64,000 nucleotides of DNA from Erythroxylum novogranatense (GCA_029891385.1 CM057231.1:66013103-66077102); one strand, 5' to 3'. Positions 1 through 13,274 are shown, counted from the stretch's first letter. Notes: generated by a model not told the origin, from the letters alone. Program-made: numbers and translations.

Positions 1-236
1 AGACAACTTCTTCTTTTCTCTTTTAAAACCCTTAATGAGTGTGCAATGTCCATTTTGCCCCTTGCCTAATGCCTTATGTCTTATACCCTTAAATGTCTGC
101 CCAATTTGCCCTTATACAATCTTACAACTTTAATACTTCAATTCAATTAATCTATGTCATAAAATCTTACCAAAATTAACACAATAATTAACTCCACAAA
201 ATAATCCCTTAGAAGACCTCATACTTTATTTAAATC
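1..236 (-). repeat. LTR fragment, probable gypsy-type U3, minus orientation
   Basis: No coding potential. Read on the minus strand, it shows an AT-rich start followed by a run of purine-rich lines around 'GGGCAAATTGGGC' and 'GGGGCAAAATGGAC'. The solo LTR at 16281-18470 has a comparable arrangement about 160-230 bp from its start. I infer a truncated LTR of a related family. The left end is cut by the window and the right boundary near 230-240 is a guess. It could also be ordinary intergenic DNA. Confidence 0.3.
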
Positions 237-442
237 ATGTTTATTCCTCAAAAAAAATTAGGGGACCAACATGGAATCTTTCTTGACGGAGGTAACAGGG
301 TAAAGATGGATGTGAAGAGTATTATTAATGCCACTACTATTTACAGAATGGGAATAAAGTTTGAAGATGTAGCGGATATAGGTTCTACATGGAAAGCAAG
401 GTTTGAGGGGAAGCTTATAGTAAGACAGGGTAGGAGTGAACA
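237..442 (+). pseudogene. ORF tail upstream of a Copia 3' LTR, 5' part (split by LARD-A)
   Basis: The frame opening at ATG 237 codes for about 68 residues up to the insertion point of LARD-A. It stays open in the same frame after the duplicated target GAACA, ending at TAA 12761-12763. So the two halves were one reading frame before LARD-A jumped in. The product (motifs KMDVKSIINATTIYRMG and GIKFEDVADIG) matches no family I recognise. Its place just before a polypurine tract and a 3' LTR suggests the C-terminal end of an extra ORF of a Copia element, as seen in Copia-B at 56851-58146. The true start is unknown, since 1-236 looks like a different repeat. An unrelated captured gene fragment is also possible. 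Confidence 0.4.
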
Positions 443-3400
443 TGTAACACCCCACACCCGTAAGACCCGAACCCGATATCGTTGGTGATATCCGAGTCCG
501 TGTCCCACGAGAGTGGCGTACTACATCAGTCGATTTAAAAATTCAGTATACACTTTTTTTTTCTTTTTTTTTGTAGCCATTAACTCCACGTTCACACGGC
601 AAACACAGTAAGTAAATAAAATCCGTGTTTAATAAAACCAGTTTTATTATTACTCATTCAAGATTAATTACAATCACCAATGCAAGAAAATATTACTACC
701 ACAATGGTTCAGTAAAAATACAATGCCTTGTTATACAGTGATTGCGGAATACAATTTACTAAAACACTAATGCAGACACGAACTGATCCCGATCTCTAAC
801 CTTTACTCGACTACAGTAGATATACTCCCGTGTCAACCGGGGTATTCTTCAGGACCTGAAAAATAAATGCAAATTTTGGGTGAGTTTTGCGAACTCAGTG
901 AGAAACCATCATCGATGGTTCACTCAATTCATGCATGTTCAAACACTTTACCAATTATCACATACGATCACGATTTACAAAAGTAATACCAAATAATACG
1001 TACAATCACATTTCACAAATGTAAGGCGAATCGCCTATCATACAATCCACAGTTAATCATACCATATATGCAATGCACATGAGACCCTTTCCATTTTCAT
1101 TATGTTATTGTGACCGTGCACCTGAAACTGTCCCAGTAACGGGCACATTGCGTTGAGCCAGTGGCTCTGAAACATTGGGCTTGAAGCCCTGATACATTGA
1201 GCCTGAGGCTCTGAATACGTTGGACCCGAGGTCACATGCGTTGGTGAAAGCTCTCACATCGTTTGGCGTGATATGCCCTGATACGGTGGCTGCTCCAGTC
1301 ACAATTGCCTTTATCTGATCATGTCCTTATGCATGAATGCATATGTTCCAATTTCCATTTACAGTTATTTCTATCACTTACATTCAATGCCATTTCCCAT
1401 TTCCTCGGACCTTGATCCCAGATTTCAATCATATATTTTTTCCAATTTATTGCGTCATACCATATCGCATTTACAATCACATCCCATGTATCGAGACAGA
1501 TAATTAACACTTCGATATCAATCCCTATTTCCTCGGACCTTTGGTCCGAGATCTCCAATGTAAACATTCACAAACAGTCACACACAAGTAGCACTTCGTT
1601 ATCTCATTCCCAATATTTCAGACACCTATGGTCCGAAATCAATCAAAGTCAAACACACATATACCCATCCATTATCTCCACATGGCATAATCGCGAAATA
1701 TTAAACACATAAAAAAAATTGAGAAACCATCTAGGTTACTCACCTATTACTTCCGAGCTAATGCCGGAAAGCCTCTGTGACGTCGGTCAATCGACGCTCC
1801 AATTGGACCTCTATATGAATCAGAAAAAGTACGAGTCACTAAATATGAAATTTGTGCTCATAATGATGAGATATGCATGTTCATGAATTCCCGGTCCTAA
1901 CTCAATATTTTCCCATAATAAAATTCTATGAAAAATTAGAAATCCATAAGCGCGGCGACGGCGCAATTCGGACCTCTATAGGTCCTCAATTAAATAAAAC
2001 AGTGTTTACAAGTTCCGTCAATAGGGGCTACGTCAAATTCCCGTCTAAAAATTCCCGTTTTCTCATAATATGAAATTAAATATTCAACGAATCCGATGCC
2101 TCTGGAATCAGGTCAATCGGACGTCGGACGGGAAAGAAATTGACAAAAGAACAATTGGATCAATAATGCCAAATTAAAAAACAATAATATATATATATAT
2201 ATTTTCAGAAGCCTGCCTCGCGGGGGCGAGACGCCGCCCTCGCGAGGCTGAATCACCTCGTTTCGTCGCGAGGGCGAGGCGTCGCCCTCGCGACCGGCCC
2301 GATTATCTCGCCCTCGCGAGACGGCGAGTCACCTCCTGCCTTGCCCTTTTCCTTTTTTTCAGATTTCAATCCTACTTTTCAACTACTCTAACTTTTAGCA
2401 CACAAATCAGAAAAATACCCACTATACCTCATTGGAAAGCTTATGAAAAGCTCTACAATTCTCAAGAAGACCATAAAAATCAATTCCAACCCTAAGGGTG
2501 TCAAATAAGCCATCAAATCTTCTGCCTTCACAATTTCCCTCAACACAGGGCAGTACATTTACAATTTCATAACTCACTGATTCCTTAGTAATAAATTACC
2601 ACAAAAATATGCTCAATAAGTTCACAATGTCCTCTACAACTTTCATGAACAACCCAAAATCAAATTCTATTGCAAACCAAGTCAATTAATTCATCTAATG
2701 TTACTGTCCCTGAAATCCTTCACTTTGGGCAGTAATCTTACAAGAAGCATAACTTCCAGTATATAAGTCAATAAAATCAGAACTTTATATCCTTGTAAAG
2801 ATAACATCATAAACTTCATTTTCATGAAGCACTCAACACCCAATTCGATCTCTAACAATTTCAAAATTGTTATGGAAGTTTCTGTTATGATCAGCCACTC
2901 ATAACCTAATGTAGGGTTCACTTTTGAAAATCATAACTCTCAATTCTGACTTCTAAAATCACAAACCATATGTCATTTTCAAGGTAATCTCTTCCTCTAC
3001 AACTTTTCAGAAGTTCACTAACACTAGTTCAGTCCACTTAAAATGTTAAAATTGCCTCCAATCCGTAAACTCACAAAATAACACTTAAACTAGGTTTCAT
3101 CCAAAATGCTCAAAACCAGTCATTAGTAATCAATTCATATCTCCCAATACACAATTCCAAAAATAGCAAGATCAGTAGCAATGGAAAGATAATCAAATAT
3201 TCTACAACTTCCATGAAGACCATTCTCCCTAATTCCATCTCAATTAATTCATAAAAATCATCAAAACTCAGATGTCATGGTTGCGGTTACTGTTCACAGG
3301 CAATGGAACAGTAACTTTCCATGCAAAATTTCACCCTTCTATCATTGAAATTCAACAACACCTATTTCACACTAAATTGAAGCCAACATCCCAAAGTTTC

Positions 3401-4800
3401 AGTGGCCACTAACCTTACCTCATTTGCATTTCTACACAATAAGTTATGAATAAAACAGTAACATCAATTATAATTCCAACTTTCCAGATTTCAGGTTAAC
3501 CTTAGTTCAACCACTTCCAATACCTTTTTCACATCACTAGACATCAAAATAAATACAAATTAAATATAAATACAGTCATACATATATTAGGGCTAACACT
3601 GAAAATTGGCAGCATTAAATTCCTCAATTCAAAGACTCAAATAATTATCCTATTCAATTCAAAATCAAACCATATCATAAATTTTACTGCATCTTCACCT
3701 AGCCTCATACCCTTTCTTCAAATCACAATAATCATCACTTTAATGTCTACATGAACCTAATACATGCTTTAAACCCTTTTATTAACTCCCCAACACTATC
3801 ATGGCATTTAATTCCATGTAAATACACCATTTAAAGATCAAAACTTAAATGAAAACTTACCTAATTTAGAACCTCCTTTCCAAAGCTTCAATAACCACTT
3901 CTAACTTCCACACCAAAATACCAACCTCCTTTCCTTCTCAAGCATATACCAAACTCATCTTCTAGCTTTGATGAGAGTAAGAAATAATAGCTTGAAGTTA
4001 CAAGGAAGATGAGAGAAGGGGAAAAATTTCGATGGTTTAAAGAAGAGTTTGTTTTGTATGAGTTTCGGATGGCTTAACAAAGCCTTAAACAAATTTCATT
4101 TCCTTTCCTTTAAACACTTATACACGTTCCAGAACAATGAAGAGAAGCATTTAATGTTGCTTCAAAGTGGCCATTGATGATTGGCTTGTTTTTATTTGAA
4201 AAGTCAAATTATTACTTAATTAATTCAGTCCAAAATGTTACTCCATTTAACTCCAATGACCCTACTTTCAGTCCCAAAATAAAATACCCAATATTACAGT
4301 ACCAGTGGGTAGCGATTTTTGCTACCGAGAATCGACCGGTTCGCCAATTGGCGATTTATCCGGTCCGAGAAATTTCCCCGAATTATTTTTCTGAGAATTA
4401 ATGAAATTCCCTAAAATTATAAAAAAGGTAACAGTGCACTCCAAATAATTTTTCAATCACAAAAATCACCTTTTCTACTCCAAAACAAGTTTAGGCCGAT
4501 TCTGATTTTGCGGTCCGGAACTTTCTCCGAAAATTCAGAAAAATTCCTAAAATCCCTTAAAATGTAAAACCATTTATGGTGCAGTCCAATCAATTTTCCA
4601 AACTCAATTATCCCATTAATTCTAATAAAATTGCTTTAGGCCCAATTACCGGGATTGTCATGATGCATTTATCAGTAATTCCATGTACACGATTGATACT
4701 GTATCAATCACATTATCATGAACAGTAATAATTATTCCTAATTAATCTCATCATATGCCAACTTTACTATTTTACCTTCCGGGAGGGGTGGGATGTTACA
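443..4800 (-). repeat. LARD-A 3' LTR (left copy)
   Basis: It is 4358 bp, from TGTAACACCCC to GATGTTACA, and is the 3' LTR because the element reads on the minus strand. Landmarks shared with its twin are a GATATC...GATATC hairpin at the terminus (about 475-500), a hairpin AACCATCATCGATGGTT (904-920), an array of small palindromes (1150-1260), a conserved block with GGTTACTCACC (1731-1767) and a GC-rich palindromic island (2210-2345). Between about 2450 and 4150 the differences I saw from the right copy are mostly single-base shortenings of homopolymers. Confidence 0.93.
2210..2345. repeat. GC-rich palindromic island in LARD-A left LTR
   Basis: About 135 bp of CpG-dense sequence in an AT-rich LTR, made of inverted repeats of the type GGCGAGGCGTCGCC and CCCTCGCGAGGG. 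An AT-rich (TA)n run lies just to the left. Equivalent islands occur in LARD-A right LTR, element D and both LARD-C LTRs. The RNA would fold into strong hairpins. Function unknown. Confidence 0.8.
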
Positions 4801-4813
4801 ATTCTCCCTCCTT
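4801..4813 (-). promoter_or_regulatory. Polypurine tract of LARD-A
   Basis: On the minus strand AAGGAGGGAGAAT directly abuts the TGTAACATCC start of the 3' LTR. This is the expected primer site for plus-strand DNA synthesis. LARD-B and LARD-C have close variants at the same place. Confidence 0.8.
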
Positions 4814-7800
4814 ATAAGAATTTCGTCCTCGAAATTCTCAATCAACGATTCCCTATGACAGTAATCATATGATTCTTCATATCCCATACACTTTTCCACT
4901 TAATGATTCACTTTTGGAGTGATCGCAGTAATCACTCTCAGTCCGTAACTCAGTTACTAATTTGGCTAACTCTTTATCACTTAGGACAGTAAACGGATTT
5001 GACAATACTATTAGTTGGCGATCTCATTTCTTAGCTATCTCACTTGCCATTTCTAGAATAGTCACCTCCTTTGGTTCCGATATATATAACTCGATTCGAG
5101 ATTTTCAATCTATTCATTGATCACATTTCATCCTTCCAATACTTTTCCCTAATGCCATATAGTCCAATTTCTGTTCCATTGAGTACGTTTCCATTTCTTT
5201 GGTACCTCCCTTAATCACGTCAGGGACAATTTACATTCCTTGGTACCAATACAAGAACATTTAATTCCACTTCACTATAATCAGTAACAATGTACCTAAT
5301 GCAGTCATTTATTATATGCCATTCACTTTATATTTAAAATCGATTCTCGTAAGACAAATCACTATTCAATAGTGTTCACACACTTTATCCGGATATACAG
5401 TTTACTCTATCTCATTTGTCCGATCCGATTCCACTTTAGCTAACCATACAGGCTTCCTAAGTCACTTTCCTTTTTCTCACACATTTTAGTCTCAAATCCA
5501 TTATGGTCTTTAACTCCCGGTGAGTAATCGCGAAGTAACAAGATATATTTTCCAGTGAATCAAAGCTCTATAACACGACCATAATCAAACCTTTTTCCTA
5601 TTGGACATTCAACCTATAAACACTTGAGCCAAGAATCACTTCATTCTATACCTACAATTACTCAATTTCACTTTTCAAATATGCTGACTAGAATGTCTAA
5701 CTTTAACTGTTCACTTTCTTGTTCTAATACCTTTTTATCGGTTCCACATACTTAGACTTTTGTTCACTATAGTTTTCCAATTCCATTAGTATATTCAAAC
5801 TCATCATAAAAAAAAAATTCCCCCTTTACTTTCTGCACTCTTAACCTTTCTTATCACTATTCTTACAACTTCTTTTTTTTTTTTGAACACCTCACTATTA
5901 CCCATAATCTGCTTGACAATCATTGAAAATCCTAATATCTGTAATTGATCCATTCATTGCAGCATTGTCGATATTATACCGTCTCTTTCCTCAAATTAAC
6001 ACAGTGTATGCTTATGGGAATTTACAGTCTTCAAGGCTTTCAATCATGAGAATGGCACTAATACCATTTATCACAGTCAGTTCAATTTATTTCATACTCG
6101 TTCAACATATTGTCGCAGTTCAATATTCACTGCCCACTTTTCCAATTAGTCCTATCGTTCTTTTCACTTTTCACCGTTCAACACTTCTAAACACATTCTG
6201 TCTCCAATCACAGTTATTACCATTTGCTTACCTCGCACAAATCCCTTATTAGGGTCCTATTGACTTTACCATACATCTTTTACCCTTTTCATTGAGTCCA
6301 CACTTAGTGTATCTGCAATTTCTTTATGAAGGTGTCACTACATCACCTCATTGTCTGTTTCCCTTTTTGACCCTCTTGTCTCTATTCAGTTTCTCTTTTT
6401 CATTTTCTCTTCTCATTTGTTTTCATATCATTCCTATCAACATATGTTAATACCTTGTCATCTATATTTAAACCTCCAAAATTTTCCATTTTATTTTAGT
6501 ATCTCTCTTCTCAGTTCGGGACTCTTTTATTCTTCGTTTCAAATCTAGATTCCTCAACAGTTTTACATCATAACTGGAGATCGATTTACTTCACATTGCA
6601 ATAGAATCACCCCAAATTAAAATCTCACTCATATGGCATTCTTTACATTTCGTACATACAAGGCGATAATCTCAGATATGAGCTATGACCCAATTTCACT
6701 TTTAATTTTGTCCACAAAAGTCTCATCAACCAATGATTATTCCTAATTGTGTTTCAATCCTTCTTCACTATCGTATAATCTCAATCAAGACACTCTTATG
6801 TCATCATTTAACAGATCGTAACATTCCTTTCGCGAAGGTTCCTTGTGCGATCACTTAAATACTTTTTTTTCACACTTATTCGTAATCTATACGTAATCAC
6901 TTTTCGCCCTCTCATACAGTACACTCATTCCACCTTTGTCTTACTTTAACCTCTTAAGAACTTCACACTTATAATCACTCTAAACATTTACCGCCCATTT
7001 CCTCTATGATTTTCATATATCATCACATACATTTCATTAGTCACAATCAACATTACCGTCAATAGATATCCCTAACGAGAAATTGACTTAAAGACATTAA
7101 CTCTTTTCATACACCACTATTGTGGTTTCATTCATTCAAGATCTTTATTTCATTCTCACCATATCATTAAACTGTATGTCTCATTCCCTATCCATTACGT
7201 GCAACTTGACCTTATAAGGTCATATCAATTTAGCTTATCGACTTATGATCATTATTCCTATTTTTCATTACATTTTCGCTACTTATCTTCTATTTTCCTA
7301 AAACAGTCTATGATCGGGTGTTCACAGTCCCCAATACCCGACAAAATCGTTGATACCACTCCATTTTATCTTTATCTATATACCTATCCATTTACCATTT
7401 TTGTGTCCATGTACACCTAATTCAGTATTTCTCGATACTCCATCAGTAGAATCATCTGTCTGTCTTTTTCCTTTATGATTTTATCATACGAATTTCCAAC
7501 CTCGAAGCACCATAATCACCTAACAATTTCAGTCTCAAACTTATGCGGTCTAGTTCATAACCATTTCCCGAATTCATTTCAGTCTATCTGTACACTTTTA
7601 CATTCTTTCAGTTCTCAATAAACCGTTACAGTACTCTATTGAGCTTCTTTCCATTTCGCTATCATCATCTGCTTATAATATCTACTGATCTCTAACTCGA
7701 ATACAGTGAATCAAAATATGCCCGATTGGACCATCTATATTTTACTCAATTCCAATATTTCCCCATTCATGACATATACAGTCAGAACTGTAATTTCCTA

Positions 7801-8233
7801 ACCATCCCGGGCATTTAATCTCAATTAGATCTACTATAACCAATAAGCTTCCCATATCTCTAATGGACCTCTCCAAGTTCTCAACATTTGCATTTTTCTG
7901 TCACCATAATATTGTCAATTTAATTCGTTCTTAATCAGTCTAGGCCAACACAGTCATTCTACTATCACATATGAGGGTTTCTAACCCAGTACAACATCAA
8001 CCTTCTTATCCATTTTTCCTTTATCCTTTCCTAATTGATTATCCCCTTTTAGGGATTTTCACTCTAATCCAGTCTCACTCTTCTCTCACTTAATCACTTG
8101 ACACTTATGCACCCTTAGGCTTTATCCTCGTGCGACTCTGACTAGGGATCAGTTACCACGGTCTGCAACGACGCGACTCAAATGCATGAAACCTATGTTC
8201 CAAACTGTGCCCAGATACATTACGTACTACTGG

Positions 8234-8245
8234 GCTCTGATACCA
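8234..8245 (-). promoter_or_regulatory. tRNA-iMet primer-binding site of LARD-A
   Basis: The minus strand reads TGGTATCAGAGC, a perfect complement of the 3' end of initiator methionine tRNA. It lies 6 bp from the LTR edge. This fixes the element's orientation and marks the right LTR as the 5' LTR. Confidence 0.92.
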
Positions 8246-8251
8246 CCTAAA

Positions 8252-11200
8252 TGTAACACCCCACACCCGTAAGACCCGAACCCGATATCGTTGGTGATAT
8301 CCGAGTCCGTGTCCCACGAGAGTGGCGTACTACATCAGTCGATTTAAAAATTCAGTATACACTTTTTTTTTTTTTTTGTAGCCATTAACTCCACGTTCAC
8401 ACGACAAACACAGTAAGTAAATAAAATCCGTGTTTAATAAAAACCGCTTTGATTATTACGGTCATTCAAGATTAATTACAATCACCAATGCAAGAAAATA
8501 TTACTACCACAATGGTTCAAGAAAATACAATGCCTTGTTATACGTGATTGCGGAATACAATTTACTAAAACACTAATGCAGACACGAACTGATCCCGATC
8601 TCTAACCTTTACTCGACTACAGTAGATATACTCCCGTGTCAACCGGGGTATTCTTCAGGACCTGAAAAATAAATGCAAATTTTGGGTGAGTTTTGCGAAC
8701 TAAGTGAGAAACCATCATCGATGGTTCACTCAATTCATGCATGTTCAAACACTTTACCAATTATCACATACGATCACGATTTACAAAAGTAATACCAAAT
8801 AATACGTACAATCACATTTCACAAATGTAAGGCGAATCGCCTATCATACAATCCACAGTTAATCATACCATATATGCAATGCACATGAGACCCTTTCCAT
8901 TTTCATTATGTTATTGTGACCGTGCTTTGGCTTGTCCCCATGAACGGGCACATTGCGTTGAGCCGGTGGCTCAAACATTGGGCTTGAAGCCACGATACAT
9001 TGAGCCCGAGGCTCAATACGTTGGACTGAGGTCCTCATGCGTTGGTGAAAGCTCACATATCGTTAGGCGTGATATGCCCCGATACGGTGGTCGCTCCAAT
9101 CCACAATTGCCTTTATCGATCATGTCCTTATGCATGAATGCATATGTTCCAATTTCCATTTACGTTATTTCTATCACTTACATTCAATGCCATTTCCCAT
9201 TTCCTCGGACCTTCGGTCCGTATTTCAATCATATATTTTTTCCAATTTATTCGTCATACCATATCGCATTTACAATCACATCCCATGATCGAGACAGATA
9301 ATTAACACTTCGATATCAATCTTTATTTCCTCGGACCTTTGGTCCGAGATCTCAATGTAAACATTCACAAACAATCACACACAAGTAGCACCGTTATCTC
9401 ATTCCCAATATTTCGACACCTATGGTCCAAATCAATCAAAGTCAAACACACATATACCCATCCATTATCTCCACATGGCATAATCGCGAAATATTAAACA
9501 CATAAAAAAATTGAGAAACCATCTAGGTTACTCACCTATTACTTCGAGCTAATGCCGAAAGCCTCTGTGACGTCGGTCAATCGACGCTCCAATTGGACCT
9601 CTATATGAATCGAGAAAAATACGAGTCACTAAATATGAAATTTGTGCTCATAATGATGAGATATGCATGTTCATGAATTCCGGTCCTAACTCAATATTTT
9701 CCCATAATAAAATTCTATGAAAATTAGAAATCCATAGGCGGCGACGGTGCATGCAATTCGGACCTCTATAGGTCCTCGATTAAATAAAACAGTGTTTACA
9801 AGTTCCAAATCGATAGGGGCTACGTCAAATTCCGTCTAAAATCCCGTTTTCTCATAATATGAAATTAAATATTCAACGAATCCGATGCCTCTGGAATCAG
9901 GTCAATCGGACGTCGGACGGGAAAGAAATTGACAAAAGAACAATTGGATCAATAATGCCAAATTAAAAAAACAATAATATATATATATATATTTTCAGAA
10001 GCCTGCCTCGCGGGGGCGAGACGCCGCCCTCGCGAGGCTGAATCACCTCGTTTAAATCGCGAGGCGGCGTCGCCTCGCGACCGCCCGATATCTCGCCCTC
10101 ATGAGGCGAGATGTCGCCCTCATGAGACGGCGAGTCACCTCCGCCTTGCCCTTTTCCTTTTTTTTCAGATTTCAATCCTACTTTTCAACTACTCTAACTT
10201 TTAGCACACAAATCAGAAAAATACCCACTATACCTCATTGGAAAGCTTATGAAAAGCTCTACAATTCTCAAGAAGACCATAAAAATCAATTCCAACCCTA
10301 AGGGTGTCAAATAAGCCATCAAATCTTCTGCCTTCACAATTTCCCTCAACACAGGGCAGTACATTTACAATTTCATAACTCACTGATTCCTTAGTAATAA
10401 ATTACCACAAAAATATGCTCAATAAGTTCACAATGTCCTCTACAACTTTCATGAACAACCCAAAATCAAATTCTATTGCAAACCAAGTCAATTAATTCAT
10501 CTAATGTTACTGTCCCTGAAATCCTTCACTTTGGGCAGTAATCTTACAAGAAGCATAACTTCCAGTATATAAGTCAATAAAATCAGAACTTTATATCCTT
10601 GTAAAGATAACATCATAAACTTCATTTTTCATGAAGCACTCAACACCCAATTCGATCTCTAACAATTTCAAAATTGTTATGGAAGTTTCTGTTATGATCA
10701 GCCACTCATAACCTAATGTAGGGTTCACTTTTGAAAAATCATAACTCTCAATTCTGACTTCTAAAAATCACAAACCATATGTCATTTTCAAGGTAATCTC
10801 TTCCTCTACAACTTTTCAGAAGTTCACTAACACTAGTTCAGTCCACTTAAAATGTTAAAATTGCCTCCAATCCGTAAACTCACAAAATAACACTTAAACT
10901 AGGTTTCATCCAAAATGCTCAAAACCAGTCATTAGTAATCAATTCATATCTCCCAATACACAATTCCAAAAATAGCAAGATCAGTAGCAATGGAAAGATA
11001 ATCAAATATTCTACAACTTCCATGAAGACCATTCTCCCTAATTCCATCTCAATTAATTCATAAAATCATCAAAACTCAGATGTCATGGTTGCGGTTACTG
11101 TTCACAGGCAATGGAACAGTAACTTTCCATGCAAAATTTCACCCTTCTATCATTGAAATTCAACAACACCTATTTCACACTAAATTGAAGCCAACATCCC

Positions 11201-12607
11201 AAAGTTTCAGTGGCCACTAACCTTACCTCATTTGCATTTCTACACAATAAGTTATGAATAAAACAGTAACATCAATTATAATTCCAACTTTCCAGATTTC
11301 AGGTTAACCTTAGTTCAACCACTTCCAATACCTTTTTCACATCACTAGACATCAAAATAAATACAAATTAAATATAAATACAGTCATACATATATTAGGG
11401 CTAACACTGAAAAATTGGCAGCATTAAATTCCTCAATTCAAAGACTCAAATAATTATCCCTATTCAATTCAAAATCAAACCATATCATAAATTTTACTGC
11501 ATCTTCACCTAGCCTCATACCCCTTTCTTCAAATCACAATAATCATCACTTTAATGTCTACATGAACCTAATACATGCTTTAAACCCTTTTATTAACTCC
11601 CCAACACTATCATGGCATTTAATTCCATGTAAATACACCATTTAAAGATCAAAACTTAAATGAAAACTTACCTAATTTAGAACCTCCTTTCCAAAGCTTC
11701 AATAACCACTTCTAACTTCCACACCAAAAATACCAACCTCCCTTTCCTTCTCAAGCATATACCAAACTCATCTTCTAGCTTTGATGAGAGTAAGAAATAA
11801 TAGCTTGAAGTTACAAGGAAGATGAGAGAAGGGGAAAAATTTCGATGGTTTAAAGAAGAGTTTGTTTTGTATGAGTTTCGGATGGCTTAACAAAGCCTTA
11901 AACAAATTTCATTTCCTTTCCTTTAAACACTTATACACGTTCCAGAACAATGAAGAGAAGCATTTAATGTTGCTTCAAAGTGGCCATTGATGATTGGCTT
12001 GTTTTTATTTGAAAAGTCAAATTATTACTTAATTAATTCAGTCAAAATGTTACTCCATTTAACTCCAATGACCCTACTTTCAGTCCCAAAATAAAATACC
12101 CAATATTACAGTACGATGGGTAGCGATTTTTGCTATCGAGAATCGATTGTTAGCTAATTGGCGATTTATCCGTCCAGAAATTTCAATTATTTTTCTGAGA
12201 ATTAATGAAATTCCCTAAAATTATAAAAAAGGTAACAGTGCACTCCAAATAATTTTTCAATCACAAAAATCACCTTTTCTACTCCAAAACAAGTTTAGGC
12301 CATTCTGGCGATTTTGCGGTCAGAACTTTCTCCGGAAAATTCCAGAAAATTCCTAAAATCCTTTAAAATGTAAAACCATTTATGGTGCAGTCCAATCAAT
12401 TTTCCAAACTCAATTATCCCATTAATTCTAATAAAATTGCTTTAGGCCCAATTACCGGAATGTCATGAATGCATTTATCAGAATTCCATGTACACGATTG
12501 ATACTGTATCAATCACATTATCATGAACAGTAATAATTATTCCTAATTAATCTCATCATATGCCAACTTTACTATTTTACCCTTCCAGGAGGGGGTGAGA
12601 TGTTACA
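8252..12607 (-). repeat. LARD-A 5' LTR (right copy)
   Basis: It is 4356 bp and pairs with 443-4800. The CG-rich part (8400-10150) differs from the left copy mostly by missing or altered bases at CG, CAG and CCG sites and shortened GGG or CCC runs. The AT-rich part is almost identical. As the 5' LTR of a minus-strand element it should hold the promoter, but I could not place a TATA box with confidence. Confidence 0.93.
10005..10145. repeat. GC-rich palindromic island in LARD-A right LTR
   Basis: Counterpart of 2210-2345, with several G and C runs shortened (GAGGGCGAGG against GAGGCGG) and an extra CCCTCATGAGG-type unit. The differences fall at CpG sites and homopolymers. Confidence 0.75.
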
Positions 12608-12612
12608 GAACA

Positions 12613-12763
12613 TGATACGTCTACAAGAAAAACAAAACCTCGATCAACGAGAAGAACATCCATAGAAGAAAAGACTTTTCTTATGCTTTTCTTATGTTTT
12701 TGTTTTATTATTCGTCGAAATACTATTCGTCTATTCGTCTATGAATATCATTTTATCTTCTAA
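12613..12763 (+). pseudogene. ORF tail upstream of a Copia 3' LTR, 3' part
   Basis: Continuation, in the same frame, of the ORF that begins at 237 and was split by LARD-A. It encodes a basic stretch (TRKTKPRSTRRTS) and then a hydrophobic, F/L/I-rich end of about 30 residues before TAA at 12761. A single C-terminal membrane-like segment would fit an env-like third ORF of some Copia elements, but the hydrophobic part may simply be read-through of noncoding DNA. Function unknown. Confidence 0.35.
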
Positions 12764-12784
12764 ATTATGATTATTTGTTATCAT

Positions 12785-12798
12785 AAAAAAGGGGGAGA
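12785..12798 (+). promoter_or_regulatory. Polypurine tract of the left Copia element
   Basis: AAAAAAGGGGGAGA immediately before the LTR start TGTTAAG. It has the same form as the tract of Copia-B (58566-58579), which shows that the two are related families and that this one reads on the plus strand. Confidence 0.85.
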
Positions 12799-13274
12799 TT
12801 GTTAAGTCAAGAGGACTTCACTTCTATTAATTTTGATGACAATCAAATAATAATAATCTTATAAATGTATGAATTGTTTTAATGAGTTTGTTAAGTATGC
12901 AGAAAAATGTAAGTAACACTTAGTCAACTCAGAAGGTTTACAGTCAACGATAGATGATTGATCGCAGCTCTGTCGATTCGACCTTAAGATCGATCCTTGG
13001 AAACCGATCAAAAAATAATAAATTCCAAGATTGCAGTATAGGATGCAACCTCGGTCGTCTCACTTAATCGAACCTAATGAAATGGACCTAAGCTAGCCTA
13101 TATGTCATAAAATGCAAGTGAAATCGATGAGGAAAAGGGCTTTGTTTGAAAACATTAACTACACTAAAAAGCATGTAACAATTATTTTGGATTTTGAAAA
13201 TAGAAAAGGAAATACTAAAACAAGTGATAAAATCCTCTTGAAAACAAGCTTTGGCTATCACAGTTCAAAACTAA

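Larger units (their letters stand above)
4801..8251 (-). mobile_element. LARD-A internal domain, noncoding
   Basis: 3451 bp between the LTRs. The minus (sense) strand has no frame above about 60 codons and no trace of gag, protease, integrase or reverse transcriptase motifs. Plus-strand frames such as 5923-6252 (109 codons, S/F/I/L-rich) are chance frames in T/C-rich DNA. The domain is clearly homologous to the LARD-C core (47371-50788), for instance in the stretch around 'CTTTGGTTCCGATAT' and the 150 bp next to the PBS. That points to conserved RNA functions such as dimerisation or packaging, by inference. Confidence 0.85.
443..12607 (-). mobile_element. LARD-A: complete non-autonomous LTR retrotransposon
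   Basis: Two nearly identical LTRs (443-4800 and 8252-12607) flank a 3451-bp internal domain. The element starts TGTAACACCCC and ends GATGTTACA, so it has TG...CA ends. It is bordered by the perfect 5-bp duplication GAACA at 438-442 and 12608-12612. The primer-binding site lies next to the right LTR and the polypurine tract next to the left one, so transcription runs on the minus strand. The internal domain has no gag or pol. LTRs above 4 kb with an empty 3.5 kb core are the definition of LARDs (large retrotransposon derivatives), which depend on proteins of an autonomous partner. Over the stretches compared the LTRs are almost free of substitutions, so this is a recent insertion. Confidence 0.93.

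Noticed and set aside
237..488. 83-codon frame taken as a complete small gene
   Set aside because: Its last 15 codons come from the LARD-A LTR; the original frame continues at 12613.
2210..2345. CpG island of a host gene promoter
   Set aside because: The same island recurs inside LTRs of several elements and no host gene follows.
5923..6252. 109-codon frame in the LARD-A core
   Set aside because: Antisense to the element, rich in S/F/I/L as expected from T/C-rich DNA, and not kept in the LARD-C core.
8879..9301. 140-codon frame in LARD-A right LTR
   Set aside because: Covers the palindrome array and lies antisense; the left LTR twin does not keep it open. A product of the repeat, not a gene.
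443..12607. Segmental duplication of about 4.36 kb
   Set aside because: TG...CA ends, a PBS, a PPT and a 5-bp target duplication show an LTR pair.
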